NCBI GenBank assembly: GCA_018384175.1
Contig: JAHAZB010000114.1
Location: forward strand, 1-64,000
Direction of reading: 5' to 3'
DNA: 64,000 nt
Source of the DNA: Eubacteriales bacterium
Lineage (GTDB): Bacteria; Bacillota; Clostridia; UBA1381
The notes under the pieces were generated by a model. That model searched no databases. It saw only the letters and a list, made by a program, of their open reading frames with translations, and had not been told where the DNA came from. Shown here piece after piece: positions 55,546 to 64,000 of the stretch; positions within the stretch are counted from its first letter, which is position 1, and the number at the start of each line of letters is the position of its first letter. The translations under genes were made by a program, and so were the position numbers.

Positions 55546-58500
55546 ATGAAAAAGAATCTCAAAAAAGTAATTTCCGCTGTTCTTGCTCTTGCTCTCGCTA
55601 TGAGCAGCTTCGTTGCAATGACAACAAGCGCAGCTACATTTGCAGACGTAGCAGACACAGCAAGCTATGCAGAAGCAGTTAATGCTCTCGCAGCATTAGG
55701 CGCTATCGCAGGCACAGGCGACGGCACATTCAAGCCGGACGACAATATCACAAGAGCAGAAGCTGCTACAATGGTAGTTGCAGCTCAGAACTTATCTGCA
55801 GACGCACAGAATGCAGGTTCAACTTCACAGTTCGCAGACGTTAATGAACAGGCTAAATGGGCTACTGGTTACGTAAACGTTGGTGTTGCTCAGGGCTATA
55901 TCTCGGGTACAAGCGCAACAACATTCAATCCTTTGGATAACGTAACTTACGCACAGCTCCTTACAATGCTTACAAGAATTCTTGGCTACGGTGATTTCGC
56001 TGTATCAAGAGGCGGTTACCCCAACGGTTACCTTACAGCTGCTTCAACAGCAGGTATCTTGACAGGTGTATCAGCAGCTGCTGAAGAGCCTATCACAAGA
56101 GCACAGGCTGCACAGCTCATCTGGAACGCAGTTCAGGCTCCGATGCTCGACATCACTACTTTCACAGGTAGCGTAAACGATACAGAGCTCCAGAAGATGG
56201 ATGGCCGTGGCACAAGAGACTTCAAGACAGTTCTTTCAGAGAAGTTCAACGCATACGTTCTTGACGTAACAGTTGAAGAGACTTCAAAGCAGGGAACACT
56301 TGAAATCGGTACAATCGCTATGAGACTTACAAGCTCAACTCAGTATGATCCTGAGAACGAAGTAATCGGTTCAAAGGCTTACAAGAACGAAGTTGCAGTT
56401 GGTAAGACAGATGCTGAGGAATATGTATTCGCATCAGCTAAGGTTGTTGCTGAGTACAATGAGGATGACGAATGGAAACTTATCTACTTCGCTCCTACAG
56501 GCAAGGTTGCTACAAAGACAATCGACGGTACTTTGGTAAATGACAACGCATATGTTTCTGGTACACCAAACGCATATAACGGTGTTGCTGTAACAACAAC
56601 AATGGTTGACCCGGACGGTACTCCTGCTTCAGGTGATGAGTATGCTTCATCAACTGGTAAATTGAGAATCAAGAAGTCAGCTACAGCAAGCCGTTCAAGT
56701 GCTACAGAGTATAATCTCCAGGATGCTTCACTTTATGTAAACGGTGTATTCTTCTGTGATGTAGATGCTACAAATGCTGATGCAGTTGCTGCTATGCTCG
56801 CTGAGTCAACAGGTGATGTAACACTCGTTCAGAACGAGAACATCGCTGGTAGAGTTTACAACAAAATTATGATGGACTACTATGTAGTTGCAAGCGTAAA
56901 CCAGGTTAAGACTTCTGCTAAGGATACAGAAATCAGAATTTCAGGTCTCGCTCCGCTTCCTTCAGGTGCAAGCTCAATCTGGGCAACTCCTGGCACAAGC
57001 CTTACTGTAGATGCTGATGAGCTCGCTGAGGGCGAAGTTATCGTAAATGTAACTAAGGCTGGCGCAGCAGCTGACCTTTCAGCTCTTGCTAAGAACGATG
57101 TAGTAGCTCTTAAGTATAACATTAAGCAGGCTCTTACAGGCTTCGGTGTAAACTTCAACAGAATCGACATCCTTGCTACAACTGATGTTGTTTCAGGTCA
57201 GTATGGTTCATTCGATACAGACGAAGACAAGTATATCGTTGGTGGCGTAGCATATGATTATGCTAAGTCTCAGTCTGTTACACTTGGTAACACTTACACA
57301 TTCAGACTTGATCCGTTCGGCAGACTCTTTGATGCTGAGGAAGAAGCTACAAATGCTAACTATGCTATCCTCGAAAGATACGTAAATGCATCACATGCTT
57401 CTAACTACAGTGCAGAGTACGCATACATGGACGTTGTAACTCTTGACGGTCAGTCAAAGAGACTTTATATCGACACAGGTTATGCTACAACAGCTGACAG
57501 TGTTATGACTACAGCTTTTGGTTCTAATGTAAGCACAAAGTACTTGGGTAAGGCAATAGCTAACGGTGGTCTTGGCGTAGCTATGGGTTCAAGAATCATT
57601 GAATACAAGGTTAAGACTTCAACAGGTAGAGTAAACAATGTTGCTGTTTCAACAAACGTTGACACATTTACTGGTCAGCAGTATAACGCATCTACAAACA
57701 AGCTTTCAAAGGTACTTGCTTCTTCAGCAGTAGTTCTTGATGCTACAAAGTATGATGTAACTAATCCTTCAGTAACAGACTACAAGGCATCTTCATTGTC
57801 ATCACTCGTTGGTAGCGTAGATTATGATGGTGTACTTGTTCACAAGAGCACAAGCAACAATGAATGGGCTTACCTCATCATTACTGTTGCAGGTTCAACT
57901 TACTCAACAACATCTGACTTCGTAGTAGTTGCAGCTAATGCTTCTTCTGCTAACGCAGCAATCGTTGATGATGAGGACGTTTACCAGCTTTCAGTAATGC
58001 AGAACGGCGACAACGCTGCTTCAAAGCTTAACATTTCTACAAATGCTAAGATTTATGCACCTGTAACAGTTGGTGGCACTAACTTTGCAGCTGGTCAGCC
58101 TTATAGCACAAACTGTGCAGCTATCCTTAAGGAAGGCGCTGTATTCTTCTACACAACAGACTCTTATGGTCTTGTAGACAGAATTGACGTTGTACTCTTG
58201 GGTGGTTACAACTACGATGCACTTATCGACACTGTAACAGGTTACGATGCTAACAGCAACGGTACAATTGAGTCAGGCGATATCGCTACAACAATGGGTA
58301 CACTTGTTAAGTTGCCTGCATCTTCAGAGATTAAGTCATCAGATTGGTTCGTAAATGTTAACGAAAAGGCATGTGTAGGTTCAGCTGATAACGTAATCCA
58401 GCTCTTCGTAGCTCCGGTTATGACTGTTGGTTCAAACTCAGTTTCATTCGGTTCTATGGAAGGAACTACAGGTTCTATGTATATGAACGTTGACCGTGAT

Positions 58501-58746
58501 TACAGCTTCTCACTCTCAAGCGATGCTAAGATTTATGAGTACAATCTTGACGAAGCTGGTACAGGCAACGCTATGCAGGGCGGTGCATTCGCTGGTATCA
58601 CAGTTGCAGATGCTGAGGCTGATGGTAAGGCTTGGGTAACAGGCGTTCCTTCAAATGCTAAGACAAACTTCAACGGTATGCTCCAGTATGCATTCGTAAT
58701 GACAGTTGATGGCGTTATCACAAACGCACTTGTAATCAACAAGTAA
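55546..58746 (+). CDS. Major SLH-domain S-layer-like protein
   Basis: Signal peptide; three N-terminal SLH repeats (FADVADTASYAEAVNALAALGAIAGTGDGTFKPDDNITRAEAATM...); strong RBS GGGAGG; biased codon choice. Confidence 0.85.
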   Translation: MKKNLKKVISAVLALALAMSSFVAMTTSAATFADVADTASYAEAVNALAALGAIAGTGDGTFKPDDNITRAEAATMVVAAQNLSADAQNAGSTSQFADVNEQAKWATGYVNVGVAQGYISGTSATTFNPLDNVTYAQLLTMLTRILGYGDFAVSRGGYPNGYLTAASTAGILTGVSAAAEEPITRAQAAQLIWNAVQAPMLDITTFTGSVNDTELQKMDGRGTRDFKTVLSEKFNAYVLDVTVEETSKQGTLEIGTIAMRLTSSTQYDPENEVIGSKAYKNEVAVGKTDAEEYVFASAKVVAEYNEDDEWKLIYFAPTGKVATKTIDGTLVNDNAYVSGTPNAYNGVAVTTTMVDPDGTPASGDEYASSTGKLRIKKSATASRSSATEYNLQDASLYVNGVFFCDVDATNADAVAAMLAESTGDVTLVQNENIAGRVYNKIMMDYYVVASVNQVKTSAKDTEIRISGLAPLPSGASSIWATPGTSLTVDADELAEGEVIVNVTKAGAAADLSALAKNDVVALKYNIKQALTGFGVNFNRIDILATTDVVSGQYGSFDTDEDKYIVGGVAYDYAKSQSVTLGNTYTFRLDPFGRLFDAEEEATNANYAILERYVNASHASNYSAEYAYMDVVTLDGQSKRLYIDTGYATTADSVMTTAFGSNVSTKYLGKAIANGGLGVAMGSRIIEYKVKTSTGRVNNVAVSTNVDTFTGQQYNASTNKLSKVLASSAVVLDATKYDVTNPSVTDYKASSLSSLVGSVDYDGVLVHKSTSNNEWAYLIITVAGSTYSTTSDFVVVAANASSANAAIVDDEDVYQLSVMQNGDNAASKLNISTNAKIYAPVTVGGTNFAAGQPYSTNCAAILKEGAVFFYTTDSYGLVDRIDVVLLGGYNYDALIDTVTGYDANSNGTIESGDIATTMGTLVKLPASSEIKSSDWFVNVNEKACVGSADNVIQLFVAPVMTVGSNSVSFGSMEGTTGSMYMNVDRDYSFSLSSDAKIYEYNLDEAGTGNAMQGGAFAGITVADAEADGKAWVTGVPSNAKTNFNGMLQYAFVMTVDGVITNALVINK

Positions 58747-58782
58747 TCAGAACGATACTATAACAGTATAAACTGATAAATT

Positions 58783-58815
58783 AAGAAGACGGTCTTTTGA
58801 CCGTCTTCTTTTTTT
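58783..58815 (+). terminator. Rho-independent terminator of S-layer gene
   Basis: AAGAAGACGGTC-ttttga-CCGTCTTCTTTTTTT. Confidence 0.85.
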
Positions 58816-58915
58816 GGCTGCCTTGTGTAAAGGGAGCTGTCTCGTAGCGACTGAGGGATTGTTTTGTTCGCCATTGGCACATACTAAACGGGACGATGTA
58901 GGCATCGTCCCCTAC
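58816..58915. repeat. Dispersed repeat fragments (GGCTGCCTTGTGTAAAGGGAGCTGTC...; ACGGGACGATGTAGGCATCGTCCCCTAC)
   Basis: First part resembles 23570-23600; second part 58889-58915 is a palindrome of the GTAGGGGACG family. Confidence 0.6.
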
Positions 58916-58968
58916 ATATATTACATATTCATCACTTTGGGAATAAACTGTGCTTAGCGCCGTATAAC

Positions 58969-59811
58969 TCATCCCTCAACCAACCATATTCCGAGAGCAA
59001 TAAACACACACCCAATTCCGCCCGCTAACGTTATACTCTCACCAAAAAGTATCAATCCTGACATAACACTGACTACCGGCTCTGCCATCGATATTATCCC
59101 TGCCTCTGTTGCTCCCTCAAGCTCTACGCCACGTTGAAAAAAAGGAATTGCAACCAGTGTAGTAAGCAAAGATACCAAAAACGCCGAAAGCCAGCCGTGT
59201 AAATTATTCGGCAAATTTACTCCCTCGCCGCCGATACACATAATGTATGCAGCCAAACTCATTCCAAAGGAAATAAAAAAGGTCAGCCGCCAATAATTCA
59301 TTTCATCAACGCCTGACTTGTCCATATATATTACAAAGAACGCATAGAATACACCTGACAAAATTGCAAGAATTGCGCCGATTGTGTCTGTATGCATATC
59401 AAGTGAAAATATTATACCTGCTGCTGATACAACAATTCCGAGCCATTTTCTTTTACTTAGCTTTTCTCTAAAGAAAATAGCCGTTACGGCAACAATCAGA
59501 AAAGGATAACAAAAATGCAGCATCGTTGATGCGCCCACAGTACCTCTTGAATAAGCAGCATACAAAAACACCATTGACGGTGCTGAACCGAAGAAGGATA
59601 CAACTATGCTGTCTAATAGCTCTTTTTTCGATAAATTTAATCCAATTTTCTTGTACAAAATTATTGCCAACAATAAAGGCAGCGATAGAGCAGACCTTAA
59701 TAAGACTAAGGTTACACCGTCGCCGCCGCTTTTATAAACCTGATTTGCTAAAACAGGTACTAATCCGTATATAATTGCTGATGTCAGAAGAAATATCCTG
59801 CCCTTTCTCAA
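58969..59811 (-). CDS. EamA/DMT-family transporter
   Basis: 10-TM-like; MAEPVVSVMSGLILFGESITLAGGIGCVFIALGIWL. Confidence 0.88.
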   Translation of the reverse strand: MRKGRIFLLTSAIIYGLVPVLANQVYKSGGDGVTLVLLRSALSLPLLLAIILYKKIGLNLSKKELLDSIVVSFFGSAPSMVFLYAAYSRGTVGASTMLHFCYPFLIVAVTAIFFREKLSKRKWLGIVVSAAGIIFSLDMHTDTIGAILAILSGVFYAFFVIYMDKSGVDEMNYWRLTFFISFGMSLAAYIMCIGGEGVNLPNNLHGWLSAFLVSLLTTLVAIPFFQRGVELEGATEAGIISMAEPVVSVMSGLILFGESITLAGGIGCVFIALGIWLVEG

Positions 59812-59909
59812 GTTCCTTTTATCTCCTTTGGTACAAATATCATGTATCTATTTTCTCTAAATATGTAATATTTATACCATAATAAGATTACATTATGTGA
59901 TTAAGGAAG

Positions 59910-60200
59910 TCAATCGAGTAATTCGTTTCCGTCAGCATCTTTTTCTACCTTACCGGAAAGAATCATTACACCATCAATAAAGCCCCAAACAGTGCCTGCT
60001 ATACCGCAGGAGAAAATAGTTGCTACAATCTGCAAAGTACCAATATTGTTGTATCCGAGATAAAACCGTCCGAGACCGAGTGAACCTGTCAAGATTTGTA
60101 GCAAACCGGCTGTAAGTCTGGATTTACCTCTGTTATCAGCACTGCAGTATGGGCATATCTTTAAGCTTCCGATTTCTTTGCCGCATTCTCTGCAATACAT
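59910..60200 (-). CDS. TM2-domain protein with N-terminal zinc ribbon
   Basis: MYCRECGKEIGSLKICPYC; GSLGLGRFYLGYNNIGTLQIV. Confidence 0.85.
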   Translation of the reverse strand: MYCRECGKEIGSLKICPYCSADNRGKSRLTAGLLQILTGSLGLGRFYLGYNNIGTLQIVATIFSCGIAGTVWGFIDGVMILSGKVEKDADGNELLD

Positions 60201-61480
60201 CAGTCCTCGTCCTCCTTTATCTTCTGCCAATAGCTTTTAGCAGCTTGTTCTGCCTTGTTATCGCCGTATTCGTAGTAGGTTTTGTCTTTAATCTTATCAG
60301 GCAAATACTGTTGCTCTACCCAATGATTAGGGAACGGGTGGGGGTACACATACCCACCTCTGCCAAGATTTGTAGCACCGCTGTAATGAGTATCCTTTAA
60401 GGTTAGAGGTATATCTCCCGTATCAAAATTTGCAATATCCGCCATTGCGGCATCAATTGCCATAACAACAGAATTGGATTTTGGTGCAGTAGCAAGAAGC
60501 AGAGCCGCTTGTGTAAGCGGTAGCTTAGCCTCCGGCATACCCAGTTGCATAGCCGAATCACAGCAGGATTTTACTATTGTAACCGCCTGAGGATATGCAA
60601 GTCCCACATCTTCCGAGGCAATTGCAAGAAGTCTTCGCATTGCCCCCTGCATATCACCGCCTGAAAGAAGTCTTGCTAAGTAATATACGGCGGCATCGGG
60701 GTCAGAACCTCGTATCGACTTGTGAAAAGCGCTCAAAAGGTCATAATGACTGTCTCCGTCTCTGTCATGGCGGATGGATTTCTTCTGTGTTGCCTGTTCT
60801 GCCAATTCCAAATCTACGGTAAGAGTTCCGTTTTTGTCGGGAATTGCGCCCATTAAGCTGATTTCGAGTGAATTAAGCGCCTTTCGCACATCACCTGCAG
60901 CGCTTTCGGATATATGCGTTAACGCATCGGGTGTAATGTTAAGTGTAAGTCCCTGATATTCCGTTTCCGAAAGCTTGCGTACTGCATTTTCGAGAGCTTC
61001 TTTTATATCCTCTGCATCAAGCGGGAGAAATTCGAAGACAACAGAACGTGATAAAACAGCATTGTACACGTAAAAATACGGATTTTCTGTTGTGCTTGCA
61101 ATCAAAGTAATCCTGCCGTTTTCCATAAACTCCAGAAGTGATTGCTGCTGCTTTTTATTAAAATGCTGAATCTCGTCGAGGTACAAAAGCACACCGTCAG
61201 GTGCTAAAAAGCCGTCTAGTGAGCTTATAATATCCTTTACGTCCGATACCGATGCAGTTGTAGCATTAAGACGGTGCAGGGTTTTACCTGTTTTTGCTGC
61301 CAAAATATTGGCTACGGTCGTTTTTCCTACGCCTGACGGGCCGTAGAATATCATATTCGGTATCTCGTCCGAGCCGTCAATAAGCCTGCGTAAAAGCTTT
61401 CCTTCGCCTAAAAGATGCTTCTGACCTGCTACCTCTGATATGACAGATGGACGTATTCTGTCCGCAAGTGGTGATTTCAT
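60200..61480 (-). CDS. rarA: Replication-associated recombination protein A (RarA/MgsA AAA ATPase)
   Basis: PLADRIRPSVISEVAGQKHLLG; YGPSGVGKTTVANILA; LYLDEIQHFNKKQQ; GSDPDAAVYYLARLLSGGD. Confidence 0.95.
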   Translation of the reverse strand: MKSPLADRIRPSVISEVAGQKHLLGEGKLLRRLIDGSDEIPNMIFYGPSGVGKTTVANILAAKTGKTLHRLNATTASVSDVKDIISSLDGFLAPDGVLLYLDEIQHFNKKQQQSLLEFMENGRITLIASTTENPYFYVYNAVLSRSVVFEFLPLDAEDIKEALENAVRKLSETEYQGLTLNITPDALTHISESAAGDVRKALNSLEISLMGAIPDKNGTLTVDLELAEQATQKKSIRHDRDGDSHYDLLSAFHKSIRGSDPDAAVYYLARLLSGGDMQGAMRRLLAIASEDVGLAYPQAVTIVKSCCDSAMQLGMPEAKLPLTQAALLLATAPKSNSVVMAIDAAMADIANFDTGDIPLTLKDTHYSGATNLGRGGYVYPHPFPNHWVEQQYLPDKIKDKTYYEYGDNKAEQAAKSYWQKIKEDED

Positions 61481-61481
61481 A

Positions 61482-61943
61482 TTAATTCTCCTTTTTACAA
61501 GAACAGGAACGGTGGGGTTTGGTTAAATCGAGCTTCATCAGTATATGCTCTGCGCCCTCTTCCAGATAGATATCACCGACCTGCTCGTACCCCTCGAAAG
61601 TATAAAAGCCTTTTGCACCAAGCTGTGATGATACAACCGCCTCTATACCACCTAAGGTTACAATCTTATCCTGCAGAGTCTTCATCATCAAATCGCCGAC
61701 ATATTCTCTGCGATAATCCTTTTTTACAGCCACTCTGCCGATTTTGTATGTTGTATCGGTAAGCTTGTAAACTCTTGCTGTGCCTATTATAAGCTCGCCG
61801 TCATATCCGACTATATGCCATGCCTCGTCATCGTGCTCATCATAGTCAACATTAAAGCCCTGTTCAACCATAAAAACCTCTTGCCTTAGTGCTTTTGCGG
61901 CATTGTAGCCGTCCTTGCCGTAAATCTGTTTGAACATCAGCAT
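61482..61943 (-). CDS. GNAT family N-acetyltransferase
   Basis: ALRQEVFMVEQGF; IGRVAVKKDYRREYVGDLMM; YEQVGDIYLEEG. Confidence 0.85.
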   Translation of the reverse strand: MLMFKQIYGKDGYNAAKALRQEVFMVEQGFNVDYDEHDDEAWHIVGYDGELIIGTARVYKLTDTTYKIGRVAVKKDYRREYVGDLMMKTLQDKIVTLGGIEAVVSSQLGAKGFYTFEGYEQVGDIYLEEGAEHILMKLDLTKPHRSCSCKKEN

Positions 61944-61944
61944 T

Positions 61945-62736
61945 TTATTCTGCCTCCTTTGCCAAAAGCGCAATTTCTTCTTCTGAAACAGTTGTAAGAT
62001 ATGAGCGTCTGCATTCGGGTGTGTGCGCAAGGTGCTTTCTTGCTTCTTCTTTGTTGCCGAGCTTTAATTCAATCATTGCAGAGTGATAAAAAGCTTCAAC
62101 AAAGGAGGGGTGGTTTTCTCTTAATTCCTCAGCAAGCTCAGCAGCTCTTGTAAGCTGGTTGTTTCTGATTAGAGCTACAATCAGATTATCAATTATGTCT
62201 CGGTCGTTGGAGTTGTAGTCATATGCCTCCTCGCAAAGAGCTAAAAGCTCATCGTCGGGAGTATCAACAAGCTGCATGAAATATCCCATAATGCCGTACG
62301 TAATAGTGGTTTTTGCCTCGGCAAACAGTTCCTTCGCCTCGCTCATTGCCTTGTCGGCAAGACCTTGCTTTATGTATGCCATACAACGGTACTGCCTTGC
62401 AGAACGCTTGTCTGCATCTGATGCAGTGCTGCTATTTATTATGCTGTCAAACTCCTCTTCTGCCTTTTCCGGATCGCCTGTTCTTAGAAGAGTCATTGCA
62501 TAGTTGATTTTTATCTGATTTCCGGCGCGATGTGTAGCCAGAGCCTTTCTGTACCAGTTAAGTGCTGTGTGGATGTTGTTGGAGGCATATGCTCTTGTAC
62601 CGAGAAGTGCATAAATTGATGGGAGATTTTTAATAACCAGATATATAATTGCTGCTAAAGTAACTGCAAGACCGAGCCACAGATTTACTAAATAGCAAAC
62701 AAACATTACAACCAATGCTATAATTGTCTTCTTCAA
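61945..62736 (-). CDS. TPR-repeat membrane protein
   Basis: N-terminal TM; tetratricopeptide-like ALNWYRKALATHRAGNQIKINYAMTLLRTGDPEKAEEEF. Confidence 0.8.
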   Translation of the reverse strand: MKKTIIALVVMFVCYLVNLWLGLAVTLAAIIYLVIKNLPSIYALLGTRAYASNNIHTALNWYRKALATHRAGNQIKINYAMTLLRTGDPEKAEEEFDSIINSSTASDADKRSARQYRCMAYIKQGLADKAMSEAKELFAEAKTTITYGIMGYFMQLVDTPDDELLALCEEAYDYNSNDRDIIDNLIVALIRNNQLTRAAELAEELRENHPSFVEAFYHSAMIELKLGNKEEARKHLAHTPECRRSYLTTVSEEEIALLAKEAE

Positions 62737-62897
62737 AAAAATTACCGCCCTTTCGTTTGTGCATAAAAATTGATATACAATGTAAGTATAGCATAAAAAC
62801 TAAATTGTGTAAATGTTTTTTCGCACGTTAATTGACATTGTTCGATGAGTGTAGTATAATGTAATATAGGAAAATAGTGTTATAGTGGGGGTTTTAT

Positions 62898-64000
62898 ATG
62901 GATTTGATTACAAGAAGGGAAATGAGGCGGAAGCAACGCAGACAAAAGCGTATGCGTATTCTGCTTGTTATAGCACTTATTGCAGCATTGATTTTTGTGA
63001 TGTGTATTGCGTTTGGCGGTGGTAAGGACGAGCCTGCGGTAGCTCCGACACCGACTCCGGAAGCAACACCGGTTGTAGAGGAAACTCCAACGCCAACTCC
63101 AGAACCGCAGACTCCGGAGGAGTTTGTTGCTGCAATGTCTTTAGAGAAAAGATTAATGCAACTTTTTGTGCTTGACATAGACGTACTTACCGGTGTGGAG
63201 AATACTACATTGCACGGAAATACAAGCAAGAAGATGATAACGGAGCTGCCGGTAGGCGGTCTTGTGTATGACGGTGGAAATGTTGAGTCGAGAGCGCAGG
63301 TTTCAAGTATGCTTTCCAATCTTCAGGCGCAATATAAAGCGGAGAATGGTTTCCCGGCACTTTTAGGCATATCCGAGGAAGGTGGAGCTGTTTCTCCTGC
63401 AGCAACAGCAGGACTTGGTGCGGCAGTGCCTGAGTTTGCAAGCTTCGCAGAAGGTGAAAATTTTGAGGGTGCTTATAATGCAGGTGAGGCTGTGGGAAAA
63501 TATCTCGCATCGGCTGGCTTTAATATGAATCTTGCACCCAACTGTGCTATTCCGGAAGGTATGGATGCAGAAACAACAAGCTCGATAGTTATTTCTGCCG
63601 GAGACGGTATGTTAAACGGCGGTGTAAAACCGGTTTATAAAGCGTTTCCTGGTAATGTTGTGTCGGGAAGTACAAAAGAGCAGATGGAAATTAACGAGAT
63701 TTTGCCATTCAGTTGTGCAATAAACAGTGGAGCGGAGATGATGATGGTAGCAATCTCACCTGCACCTGTTATTACCGGCGACAGTACGGCATGTGCTTTT
63801 TCAAAAGCTGCCGTTACAGACTATTTAAGAGCATATCTAAGCTTTGACGGCGTAGTTATGACAGCACCTCTTGCAACTTCACCGGCTGATGCGGCGGTAA
63901 AAGCTATTGAAGCAGGCTGTGATTTGTTGCTGATGCCTGCAAATTACAGTGAAAGTATGGCAGCTATACGTGCTGCGATTGAAAGCGGAAGATTGACAGA
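62898..64000 (+). CDS. Membrane-anchored GH3 N-terminal-domain-like protein (truncated by window end)
   Basis: Open frame from ATG 62898 to end; TM then PTPTPEATP linker; MSLEKRLMQLFVLDI, LPVGGLVYDGGNV, LLGISEEGGAVS, FNMNLAPNCAI, YKAFPGNVV. Confidence 0.75.
   Translation, partial: MDLITRREMRRKQRRQKRMRILLVIALIAALIFVMCIAFGGGKDEPAVAPTPTPEATPVVEETPTPTPEPQTPEEFVAAMSLEKRLMQLFVLDIDVLTGVENTTLHGNTSKKMITELPVGGLVYDGGNVESRAQVSSMLSNLQAQYKAENGFPALLGISEEGGAVSPAATAGLGAAVPEFASFAEGENFEGAYNAGEAVGKYLASAGFNMNLAPNCAIPEGMDAETTSSIVISAGDGMLNGGVKPVYKAFPGNVVSGSTKEQMEINEILPFSCAINSGAEMMMVAISPAPVITGDSTACAFSKAAVTDYLRAYLSFDGVVMTAPLATSPADAAVKAIEAGCDLLLMPANYSESMAAIRAAIESGRLT

Noticed and set aside
17747-58915. Dispersed palindromes interpreted as CRISPR repeats
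   Set aside because: Copies are kilobases apart, vary internally and occur singly in intergenic regions; they fit REP/MITE elements
1-64000. Search for prophage, integrase, transposase, toxin-antitoxin, restriction or CRISPR-Cas systems
   Set aside because: No ORF in the track shows recognisable signatures for these; the accessory region appears metabolic/surface related rather than defence related
1-64000. tRNA genes
   Set aside because: No GGTTCGA-type T-arm with a CCA/acceptor context was noticed while reading; tRNAscan would be needed to exclude them fully

Overview
The window looks like a stretch of a spore-forming Clostridia-type (Firmicutes) chromosome. (1) ~1-8.3 kb: an [FeFe]-hydrogenase locus with HydC/NuoE-, NuoF/HydB- and HydA-like subunits, a second divergent hydrogenase-like protein, two DRTGG proteins, two HATPase proteins and a PHP-domain protein. 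(2) ~8.4-39.8 kb: a large accessory carbohydrate locus with an AraC regulator, SLH/S-layer-type surface proteins, CBM/Ig-like proteins, an ABC sugar transporter without an ATPase gene, GH4, NagA, esterases and MFS. It includes three paralogous multi-domain proteins sharing an unassigned putative TIM-barrel-like domain (D-x-E-M-Y-S ... K/T-C-x-C-D-x-C ... Q-L-E-W), my best candidate for something undescribed. It also holds at least five decayed gene remnants and an unusual array of back-to-back perfect hairpins. (3) ~40-50.3 kb: core genes serS, parB/parA, two perfect parS sites, a gerA-type germination operon, rnpB (RNase P RNA), pnuC, a PG-binding/M15 peptidase and spoIIID. (4) ~50.4-64 kb: a GH78-like gene, SDR, AraD-like, RNase H, a major S-layer-like gene with tandem near-consensus promoters, EamA, TM2, rarA, GNAT, TPR, and a truncated GH3-like protein lacking the catalytic loop signature. 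A family of short palindromic, MITE/REP-like repeats (GTAGGGACCGGC...GCCGGTCCCTAC) is scattered through intergenic regions from 17.7 kb onward. All assignments come from reading the sequence and motif recognition; no database search was run.
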